This document shows positions 1-5,479 of a DNA stretch of 5,479 nt, piece by piece. The position numbers and the translations under genes are program-made. Below the pieces are notes generated by a model that saw only the letters and a program-made list of their open reading frames with translations, had not been told where the DNA came from and did no database searches. Source of the stretch: Bacillota bacterium. Lineage in GTDB: Bacteria; Bacillota; Clostridia; Lachnospirales; Lachnospiraceae. Numbering within the stretch: position 1 is the first letter of the stretch; each line of letters opens with the position of its first letter. Location of the stretch: positions 1 to 5,479 of the forward strand of contig JAEWQV010000044.1 of assembly GCA_023399055.1 (NCBI GenBank), given 5' to 3'.

Positions 1-300
1 GCCCTTTACCGCGTGACACCAGACTATTCCATTTCAATGCTGCACGAATGGAGAAAAGACTGCACAAACATCCGTTACCTCGCGGAAGCCACACCGGACA
101 CGGCAGACTATATAAACGGACTGCTGCGGATGCACGCTGTGGATGAAATCATACTATACACCGTTCCTTTCATATCCGGAAGCGGACGACATTTTTTTAA
201 GTCGGCTCTGCCAGAGCAACACAGGACGCTTTCCTCCTTGAAAAGCTATTCCAACGGTGTATGTCGCATTATCTATATCCTTGATAAAAAAGCAAGATAG
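1..300 (+). CDS. RibD C-terminal / dihydrofolate-reductase-like protein, 3' part (5' end outside window)
   Basis: The frame is open from base 1 and ends with TAG at 298-300, giving 99 residues. A GTG at 13 is in frame, but codons before it are also open and the family is normally about 170-200 residues, so I read this as the C-terminal half of a gene that starts upstream. The visible hallmark is at residues 48-66 (DEIILYTVPFISGSGRHFF). It matches the end of the Rossmann-like RibD-C/DHFR fold, where an 'xDE(l/i)xLyxxPxxxGxGxxlF' strand-loop closes the NADPH-binding domain. The last strand is probably 88-94 (CRIIYIL). Family members are NADPH-dependent reductases, either of riboflavin-pathway pyrimidines or of unknown substrates. 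The substrate cannot be told from this fragment, and the family is not the classical trimethoprim-target FolA. A strong hairpin with a T-run 120 bp downstream may terminate its transcript. Confidence is good for the family and low for the exact role. Confidence 0.75.
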   Translation, partial: ALYRVTPDYSISMLHEWRKDCTNIRYLAEATPDTADYINGLLRMHAVDEIILYTVPFISGSGRHFFKSALPEQHRTLSSLKSYSNGVCRIIYILDKKAR

Positions 301-320
301 CCAAAATGTGCGGCAAGCAT

Positions 321-351
321 ACATTTCTATTTTCAGGAATAGAATAAATGT
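321..351. other. imperfect hairpin in the spacer before rteC
   Basis: ACATTT (321-326) plus CTATT (327-331) can pair with AATAG (338-342) and AAATGT (346-351). The loop is TTCAGG and three bases (AAT) are bulged. The whole is AT-rich and is not followed by a T-run, so it is not a standard terminator. It lies just after the stop codon of the reductase-like gene and could protect the 3' end of that mRNA, or it could be chance. The rest of the 301-420 spacer shows nothing I recognise. Confidence 0.25.
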
Positions 352-420
352 TCCGATTACAAACAATTTAAGTCGGAGATAATTTGTCCTTGTGAAAAAA
401 TACTGAATTTTATACCTCTG

Positions 421-464
421 AAATCCAGCACTTTGTAAAATTGAGTGTTGGATTTTTTATTTTC
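421..464 (+). terminator. Rho-independent terminator (or rteC leader attenuator)
   Basis: AAATCCAGCACT (421-432) pairs with AGTGTTGGATTT (444-455) as a 12-bp stem with a single G-T wobble. The loop is 11 nt (433-443). The stem runs directly into TTTATTTT. This is a strong intrinsic-terminator signature on the + strand. Its simplest role is to end transcription from the reductase-like gene. It sits 75 bp before the chosen rteC start, so if rteC is transcribed from further upstream it would act as an attenuator in the rteC leader. Confidence 0.75.
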
Positions 465-491
465 TGCCGCGTTTTTTGCCAATTATATTCA
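461..491 (+). promoter_or_regulatory. weak candidate rteC promoter
   Basis: TTTC at 461-464 and TATATTCA at 484-491 are separated by 19 bp. Against the Bacteroides consensus (TTTG at -33, TAnnTTTG at -7) both boxes are imperfect. The -33 box also overlaps the T-run of the preceding terminator. Transcription would begin near 497, leaving a leader of about 40 nt before the ATG at 539. The spacing is right but the match is weak. I saw no better candidate between the terminator and the gene. Confidence 0.25.
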
Positions 492-538
492 TGTGCGCAC
501 GCAGAAAACAAAGTGTAATTTTCAAAATTGACAGAACC

Positions 539-1144
539 ATGAATTATTTCTTGCTGGCGGAAACCGACTTTTTCCGCCTGATAAACGAAGCCGGCGACTG
601 CAATATGGAAACGGCATACACGGCTTTCGCCACCCAAGTGATCGAACTGTGCAACGGCGGCATGGACATGAACCTTACCGTCATCGCGCTTGCCTACATC
701 GAAATCGAGTTGCAGCACCATCCCGTACGTAATCTGTCAGAAGAAAAAAGAGAGATTGCCGCCTACGTCAGCAAGGCTCTGTCTTTCGTAAGAAAGATGC
801 AGAAATTCCTTGCCACGCCCCAAGTGCCACCACTAATATCCGCCAACAACGCAACAGAAACCACCGCCAGCCTTCTTCAATGGACGGGCAATGCCATCGA
901 CCTCGTGGAACTTATCTACGGCATAGACGTGATGGGCTGCATCAACAACGGCAATATGCCGCTCAAACAGCTCGCCCCACTTCTCTATAAGATATTCGGG
1001 GTTGATTCTAAAGACTGCTACCGCTTCTACACTGATATCAAACGCCGGAAGAACGAAAGCCGCACCTATTTCATTGACAGGATGCAGGAAAAACTGAACG
1101 AGAGAATGTTGCGTGATGAGGAGTTGGAGCGGATGAGAAAATAA
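539..1144 (+). CDS. rteC: RteC-family regulatory protein of a conjugative element
   Basis: This 201-residue protein resembles RteC, the regulator that in CTnDOT acts below RteA/RteB and binds DNA upstream of the excision operon to switch on excision and transfer. The matching part is the C-terminal half: LQWTG (113-117), DLVELIYGI (121-129), NNG (136-138), then a basic stretch around 161-182 with YRFYTDIKRRKNESRT and FIDRM. This is the RteC domain, reported to form winged-helix-like DNA-binding folds. The N-terminal 100 residues are helical and I do not recognise them in detail; they look divergent from CTnDOT RteC. I chose the ATG at 539. The frame extends back to a TTG at 476 and an ATG at 491, but the extra 21 residues are basic and unlike the family, and they abut the terminator T-run. 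The gene sits alone between two terminators, so it is probably monocistronic. The symbol is by family, since orthology to the CTnDOT gene is not shown. Confidence 0.82.
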   Translation: MNYFLLAETDFFRLINEAGDCNMETAYTAFATQVIELCNGGMDMNLTVIALAYIEIELQHHPVRNLSEEKREIAAYVSKALSFVRKMQKFLATPQVPPLISANNATETTASLLQWTGNAIDLVELIYGIDVMGCINNGNMPLKQLAPLLYKIFGVDSKDCYRFYTDIKRRKNESRTYFIDRMQEKLNERMLRDEELERMRK

Positions 1145-1166
1145 AAAAATATCCATTACATATGAG

Positions 1167-1200
1167 AAGACAGGAATACTCGTATCCTGTCTTTTTATTT
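1167..1200 (+). terminator. Rho-independent terminator after rteC
   Basis: AAGACAGG (1167-1174) pairs perfectly with CCTGTCTT (1186-1193). One bulged A (1175) follows, and then ATAC/GTAT extends the stem around a tiny TC apex. The descending arm merges into TTTATTTT. It begins 22 bp after the rteC stop codon and separates rteC from the ATPase genes. The opposite strand has no adjacent T-run, so it should act only on + strand transcripts. Confidence 0.8.
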
Positions 1201-1355
1201 TCATTTAATTATATATTAATTAGCACAATATATGTGAGTTTTTCATTCCTATAAGGACAAATTTCAGAAACGTATGTCTGGTAAATTATTGAGTCATCAT
1301 AGTATGAACATATATCATTACTAAAAACAATGAAACAACTTCCATAAGATTGTGG
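1201..1355. other. AT-rich non-coding spacer, nothing recognised
   Basis: No frame here carries a convincing gene. The longest ATG-initiated + strand reading I noticed is 16 codons (1274-1324). Two short palindromes occur: TAATTA-TATAT-TAATTA at 1206-1222 and CACA-ATATA-TGTG at 1224-1236. Both are weak evidence in DNA this AT-rich. The spacer lies between the rteC terminator and the promoter of the ATPase gene. It is a plausible junction between element backbone and cargo, but I saw no insertion-sequence ends or target-site duplications. Confidence 0.4.
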
Positions 1356-1408
1356 TTGTAAAAATCGCCATTTAATAGCCCGTTTTTTTTGTAAAATTCG
1401 CCAATTAA
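1356..1408 (+). repeat. 20-bp direct repeat, two copies, 33-bp period
   Basis: TTGTAAAAATCGCCATTTAA at 1356-1375 and TTGTAAAATTCGCCAATTAA at 1389-1408 match at 18 of 20 positions. The repeat unit includes a TCGCCA core, the least AT-rich part of the area. A 33-bp period is close to three helical turns, so two protein copies would sit on the same DNA face. The second copy covers the putative -33 box of the promoter for the DUF4143 ATPase, the usual layout for a repressor operator. The ATPase downstream has a winged helix, so autoregulation is possible, though this is inference. Confidence 0.6.
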
Positions 1409-1427
1409 AAAAATATGATTATCTTTG
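1397..1427 (+). promoter_or_regulatory. Bacteroides-type promoter of the DUF4143 ATPase gene
   Basis: The -7 element TATCTTTG (1420-1427) fits TAnnTTTG exactly. TTCG (1397-1400), one mismatch from TTTG, lies 19 bp upstream, the expected spacing for the Bacteroidota primary sigma factor. A start site near 1433-1435 would leave a leader of only about 12 nt before the ATG at 1446. The second copy of the direct repeat overlaps the -33 box. A better TTTG at 1388-1391 exists, but it is 28 bp from the -7 element, too far. Confidence 0.6.
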
Positions 1428-1445
1428 CATTATATTTTATAAGGT

Positions 1446-2576
1446 ATGGAAACAGTAAATAGAATACTTCAAGAGAAGATTACAGCACGAATCGCGCCCA
1501 ATAAAGCAGTACTGATTTTTGGTGCTCGCCGTGTTGGTAAAACGGTAATGATGCGTAAAATTGTGGACAACTATTCAGGTAGGACGATGATGCTCAACGG
1601 CGAAGACTACGACACATTAGCACTATTGGAGAATCGCTCAATAGCCAATTATCGGCATTTATTGGATGGTATTGATTTGCTGGCTATTGATGAGGCACAG
1701 AACATACCACAAATCGGTAGTATTCTGAAGTTGATAGTTGATGAAATACCGGGAATAAGTGTCTTGGCAAGTGGTTCTTCGTCATTCGATTTGCTGAATA
1801 AGACTGGTGAACCGTTGGTCGGCCGCAGTACGCAATTTCTCCTTACACCATTCTCGCAACGGGAAATCGCACAGACGGAAACGGCACTTGAAACCCGCCA
1901 GAACCTCGAAGCGCGCTTGATTTACGGTTCCTATCCCGAAGTAGTAATGATGGAGAACTATGAACGTAAAACAGACTACCTACGTGATATTGTCGGTGCA
2001 TACCTGCTTAAAGATATCTTAGCAATTGACGGCTTAAAAAATTCGAGCAAGATGCGCGATCTACTGCGATTGATAGCTTTTCAGTTGGGCAGCGAAGTTT
2101 CTTACGAAGAGTTAGGTAAACAACTCGGCATGAGCAAGACGACCGTTGAAAAATACCTCGACCTATTGGAAAAGGTCTTCGTTATCTATCGTCTGGGGGC
2201 TTATTCGCGTAACCTACGCAAGGAGGTTACAAAAGCTGGCAAGTGGTACTTCTACGACAACGGCATTCGCAATGCCATTATCGGGGCTTTCTCACCGCTG
2301 GCCATTCGGCAGGATGTCGGTGCGCTGTGGGAGAACTACATCATCGGAGAGCGGCGCAAAGCGAACTTCAATGAGGGACTGCACAGGGAGTTCTATTTCT
2401 GGCGCACCTACGACAAACAGGAAATCGACCTGATTGAGGAGAGTGCCGACAGTCTTACCGCCTTGGAGTTCAAGTGGGGAAATAAAATGCCGGCCGCACC
2501 GAAAGCCTTCCAAGAAGCCTATCCCTATGCCGAGTTTCATGTGGTAAATCGGGAGAATTATTTGGAGTTCGTATAA
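1446..2576 (+). CDS. AAA-family ATPase with C-terminal DUF4143 domain
   Basis: This is a complete 376-residue protein, a normal length for the family. The P-loop domain has Walker A GARRVGKT at 26-33 and Walker B LLAIDEAQ at 78-85. It also has ASGSSSFDLL at 108-117, and a GRS motif at 126-128 that probably serves sensor or arginine-finger roles. A winged-helix region follows at about 217-245 (SYEELGKQLGMSKTTVEKYL). The C-terminal DUF4143 part carries YFYDNGIRNAIIG (268-280) and LWENYII (294-300). It ends in a restriction-endonuclease-like pattern: D328 in EIDLI, then E341 and K343 in ALEFK. The ATG at 1446 follows a good Bacteroides promoter, and the N-terminal helix before Walker A is of normal length. 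These proteins are very common and often multicopy in Bacteroidales, and their cellular role is unknown. They are probably cytosolic, ATP-dependent DNA-binding proteins. The second half is GC-richer than the first. The KAP gene starts 16 bp after the stop codon, suggesting co-transcription. Confidence 0.88.
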   Translation: METVNRILQEKITARIAPNKAVLIFGARRVGKTVMMRKIVDNYSGRTMMLNGEDYDTLALLENRSIANYRHLLDGIDLLAIDEAQNIPQIGSILKLIVDEIPGISVLASGSSSFDLLNKTGEPLVGRSTQFLLTPFSQREIAQTETALETRQNLEARLIYGSYPEVVMMENYERKTDYLRDIVGAYLLKDILAIDGLKNSSKMRDLLRLIAFQLGSEVSYEELGKQLGMSKTTVEKYLDLLEKVFVIYRLGAYSRNLRKEVTKAGKWYFYDNGIRNAIIGAFSPLAIRQDVGALWENYIIGERRKANFNEGLHREFYFWRTYDKQEIDLIEESADSLTALEFKWGNKMPAAPKAFQEAYPYAEFHVVNRENYLEFV

Positions 2577-2592
2577 TCAATAAATTACGTAT

Positions 2593-5479
2593 ATGGAAAC
2601 AAAACTACAATCCAAACAGCAATATCCGCGGTTTATCCAAAATAAACCGTGTGGTATTGACAAATTCGATGGAGGTTCGCAAGAAAGGTTGGCAAAAACT
2701 ATTGCTCGCCATTTTTGTCAGAATGATTCATTGGATGAGGAATGTACTTTACCTCGAATTATCGGCATCGAAGGTATTTGGGGATCTGGAAAATCCAACG
2801 TGGTTAAAATGTTGGAACGTGAATTATCAGACGACTATTACTTTTTTGAGTATGACGCATGGGGACATCAAGAGGACTTGCAACGCCGCTCTATATTGGA
2901 ATTGCTTACAAGCAAACTTATTGATGATGGTATCCTATCTGGAAATGCAACAATAAAAGTCAAAGGTGGAGGTACGAAAACCGTATCATGGTCTGAAAAG
3001 CTGAAATATTTATTAGCCCGTAAAACGGAGACCGTAACCGAAAAATATCCCCTTATCAGTAATGGTATGGTTGCGGCATTTTTGGTTGCAGTTTTAACTC
3101 CGATATTTACATTTATTGCGTATGCAGTAAAACCTACACCCACAACATGGTGGTTTTCTTTATTGTCTATTATCATAGCTGCACTGCCAGTTCTTATTGC
3201 ATTGTGCGTTTGGAAATGGGCATATAGCAAAGATCATAAATATGGATGGAGTTATATGTTAGCTATTTATCAAGATAAAGTCGAAAAGGACGTTTGCTAT
3301 GAGACTTTGAGCGAAGACGAACCAACGGTTTACGAGTTCAAAACATGGATGCAAGACATTTCTGATTTTATCAAGGAAAAAGGACAACGTAAATTAGTCC
3401 TTGTTTTTGACAACATGGATCGTCTCCCCGCTGAAAAAGTAAAAGAATTATGGTCTTCTATCCATACGTTCTTCGCCGATAGCGGTTTTGAAAATGTTTG
3501 GGCTGTTATTCCTTTCGATGAAACACATTTAGCTTGTGCATTCGGAGATGAGACCGACGAACAAACGAAACAACTGACCAAGTATTTTATCAATAAAACT
3601 TTCCCTATTGTTTATCGTGTTGCTCCTCCTGTTATTACCGACTATCGAAGTATATTCAACAAACTGTTTGTTGAAGCATTTGGAGAAACAGAAAATGAAG
3701 CGAAAGAAACTATAAATCGGATATTCAGATTGGTAAATCCTAATGCCAATGTAAGGGAAATTATATCATATATCAATGAGATGGTCGCTCTTAAACAAGA
3801 GTGGTGTAACGAAATTTTGATGATAAACATAGCATTGTTCTGTTTGAAGAAGACGGATATTCTGGCAAATCCAGTAGAACAAATATTGTCCGGCGACTAT
3901 CTGAATGGCATTCAAACAATAATTAACAATGATCTGCAAACACAACGCGAAATTGCAGCTTTGGTATATGGTGTCGATGTTGAAGATGCTCGACAAATTC
4001 CATTGAAAAAATATATTGAAGGCTGCATCAACGGAGAAGAAGACCACGACATAAATCAATATGCAGAGACTAATAAACAATTTGACACTGTATTAGAAGA
4101 AGTTATACAATGTATGGACAATGCGCTTATCGATAAGATTATACATTGTTTGCATAAATTAACTCGAAAGAGCGATGTTATTCTGCGTGTATGGCAAAGA
4201 ATAGCACAATTGAAATTAAAAGAATCCATAGAGAAGCAGGTGTTCCCTGTCGAATACCAAGAACTGCTGTTGCATTTAGACACGGAAAGCCAAAACCATG
4301 TGATTGCTCAATTATATAAGAAGATAGTTCGGTTCAATGACTTCAATGGCGGCGACTATTTCAAAACGTTAGATGCAATAGACAGGTTTATTGCGCAAAA
4401 TAAGTTGGCGTGCGATTTTACGTCATTGATTGAAGCAAAAACAGTCAAGCCAAATACATTTATCGATTATATTCAAGCTGCAAATGCAACAGATGCTGCC
4501 TATCGGGATAACGCGACAACTAAAGCATATAAATATTATCAAGTAGCAACAAATTCGGAGGCGCTCGATAATTATTTGGCAAACTTACTACCCGATAATT
4601 TCGACCATGCAGATATTGTAAAAACGTTAAAAGATAATTCTACCTATACGTTTCCAACGCTTTTGCAAGCGATCACGAATTGCATTGATGAACAGAATGT
4701 AAATAAAGATAATATAGGGGCTATATTTACAACCTATCGTTTATTGGCATCTGACGAAGAAAGACCTTTACCTGTAACGTTAGATTCAACCTACATAAAT
4801 CAGTTGCATTCTGAATTAGAAACTGATGGCCGAAACATTAAAGAGTCTGGATATTACGATTTAGTCGCCATGCAATTGGCACATGGTCATTCCGTTTCCT
4901 TAATAGAGGGTGGAGATATAAAATATGTTGCAGAACTCATGGACTATTATGTGGATCATGGAGACTTATTAGTAAATAGTGTGGGATGGAATATACCGCT
5001 ATTAAATGAAACACTACAATACATGGTAAATCATAAACTTGGCTATAAATTATTGCTCTCAGACATATTGCCCCAATTTGAAGATATTAAGAACAGAATA
5101 GGTGTAACGGATGAGGTATTTATCGAGCATTTAGCAGAGTGGAATACCGATTTGGATAAGTATATCACTAAGAACAATATTAAAGATGTAATTCCTGACG
5201 CATCTTTTTACGATTTGACCACTAAAATAAGCAATGTCCTGACCGATCATATCAATAAAATAGCGTTCGAAGCGTTGTCTGAAATAAGTGTTGATACATT
5301 ATACGCCCAAAGAACAGCACATACATCATATTATTGGTTTGTCGCAATAAAACATTTACTGGCTAAAATCAAATCCTTGCCAGATAACTTGACTGAATTT
5401 GGCAAAAAGATTCTGATGGATATTGCTTCTGGAACTCAAAGTTTGAATCCTTTCCCTAATTGTTTCAAGAATATAGTTG
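2593..5479 (+). CDS. KAP-family membrane-inserted P-loop NTPase, 3' end outside window
   Basis: The frame runs 962 codons from the ATG at 2593 to the window edge without a stop, so the protein is longer than 962 residues. An in-frame TAA at 2581 makes 2593 the first possible ATG. Walker A is GIWGSGKS (61-68). DAW at 88-90 and RR at 98-99 follow, as in KAP proteins. Two hydrophobic segments, about 158-179 and 186-207, form a transmembrane hairpin between Walker A and Walker B, the defining KAP arrangement. Walker B is KLVLVFDNMDRL (267-278), with acidic residues D273 and D276. Later KAP signatures are VIPFDETHL (305-313), YFINKTFPIVYRVAPP (331-346) and NPNANVREIISYIN (382-395). Residues from about 400 on are acidic and helical-looking, with no domain I recognise. 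The ATPase should face the cytoplasm, anchored in the inner membrane. Known relatives include phage-exclusion PifA, so defence is plausible but unproven. The large YobI-like NTPases are an alternative subfamily. It probably shares a transcript with the DUF4143 ATPase. Confidence 0.85.
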   Translation, partial: METKLQSKQQYPRFIQNKPCGIDKFDGGSQERLAKTIARHFCQNDSLDEECTLPRIIGIEGIWGSGKSNVVKMLERELSDDYYFFEYDAWGHQEDLQRRSILELLTSKLIDDGILSGNATIKVKGGGTKTVSWSEKLKYLLARKTETVTEKYPLISNGMVAAFLVAVLTPIFTFIAYAVKPTPTTWWFSLLSIIIAALPVLIALCVWKWAYSKDHKYGWSYMLAIYQDKVEKDVCYETLSEDEPTVYEFKTWMQDISDFIKEKGQRKLVLVFDNMDRLPAEKVKELWSSIHTFFADSGFENVWAVIPFDETHLACAFGDETDEQTKQLTKYFINKTFPIVYRVAPPVITDYRSIFNKLFVEAFGETENEAKETINRIFRLVNPNANVREIISYINEMVALKQEWCNEILMINIALFCLKKTDILANPVEQILSGDYLNGIQTIINNDLQTQREIAALVYGVDVEDARQIPLKKYIEGCINGEEDHDINQYAETNKQFDTVLEEVIQCMDNALIDKIIHCLHKLTRKSDVILRVWQRIAQLKLKESIEKQVFPVEYQELLLHLDTESQNHVIAQLYKKIVRFNDFNGGDYFKTLDAIDRFIAQNKLACDFTSLIEAKTVKPNTFIDYIQAANATDAAYRDNATTKAYKYYQVATNSEALDNYLANLLPDNFDHADIVKTLKDNSTYTFPTLLQAITNCIDEQNVNKDNIGAIFTTYRLLASDEERPLPVTLDSTYINQLHSELETDGRNIKESGYYDLVAMQLAHGHSVSLIEGGDIKYVAELMDYYVDHGDLLVNSVGWNIPLLNETLQYMVNHKLGYKLLLSDILPQFEDIKNRIGVTDEVFIEHLAEWNTDLDKYITKNNIKDVIPDASFYDLTTKISNVLTDHINKIAFEALSEISVDTLYAQRTAHTSYYWFVAIKHLLAKIKSLPDNLTEFGKKILMDIASGTQSLNPFPNCFKNIV

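Noticed and set aside
1..300. Trimethoprim-resistance dihydrofolate reductase
   Set aside because: The visible motif is of the RibD-C-like family, which is not the trimethoprim target, and the N-terminal half is missing. No resistance claim can be made.
833..1204. A 123-codon minus-strand frame over the 3' part of rteC
   Set aside because: It is antisense to the RteC domain, runs through the terminator, and has no plausible product. It is a shadow frame.
1206..1236. Two short AT-rich palindromes as attachment or operator sites
   Set aside because: The arms are only 4-6 bp and made almost only of A and T, so they are expected by chance in this spacer.
1274..1324. A 16-codon ORF in the spacer upstream of the ATPase
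   Set aside because: It is too short, has no clear ribosome-binding site or promoter, and its composition is typical of random AT-rich DNA.
2651..2956. A 101-codon + strand reading frame inside the KAP gene
   Set aside because: It lies wholly within the 962-codon KAP frame, which carries clear Walker motifs. Its own translation resembles nothing.
3642..4283. Minus-strand frames of 62 to 104 codons
   Set aside because: All are antisense to the continuous KAP frame and are hydrophobic, low-complexity products of AT-rich coding DNA.
1..5479. CRISPR arrays, tRNA or rRNA genes, insertion-sequence ends
   Set aside because: I saw no regularly spaced repeats, no tRNA-like cloverleaf, and no terminal inverted repeats with transposase sequence.

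Overview
The window looks like accessory DNA of a Bacteroidales bacterium (Bacteroides, Parabacteroides, Prevotella or a relative). Three things point there. An RteC-family regulator is present, a family known from CTnDOT-type conjugative transposons. A promoter of the Bacteroidota type (-7 box TATCTTTG) precedes one gene. There are no convincing Shine-Dalgarno sites. All four genes lie on the + strand.

Left part (1-1200): the last 99 codons of a RibD-C/dihydrofolate-reductase-like protein, cut by the window edge, then a 238-bp spacer with a strong hairpin-plus-T-run at 421-464, then an rteC-like gene (539-1144) that ends in its own terminator (1167-1200). This part is GC-richer (one sampled 60-bp line of rteC is about 52% GC) and reads like regulatory or backbone DNA of an integrative conjugative element.

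Middle (1201-1445): about 245 bp of AT-rich non-coding DNA. It contains a near-identical 20-bp direct repeat with a 33-bp period. The second copy overlaps the -33 region of a Bacteroides-type promoter that probably drives the next gene.

Right part (1446-5479): two consecutive P-loop ATPase genes only 16 bp apart. The first is a complete 376-aa AAA-family ATPase with a C-terminal DUF4143 domain (Walker A and B, winged helix, PD-(D/E)XK-like tail). The second starts at 2593, stays open to the window edge (962 codons, no stop) and is a KAP-family P-loop NTPase. It has two transmembrane helices inserted between Walker A and Walker B, and more than 550 C-terminal residues that I cannot assign. One sampled line of it is about 33% GC, well below the rteC side.

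Interpretation (inference): conjugative-element regulatory genes on the left, then a cargo segment holding a possible two-ATPase operon. KAP NTPases include phage-exclusion proteins such as PifA of plasmid F, so a membrane-anchored antiphage or stress function is a reasonable hypothesis for the large gene. Nothing in the window proves it, and the downstream partner genes are not visible.
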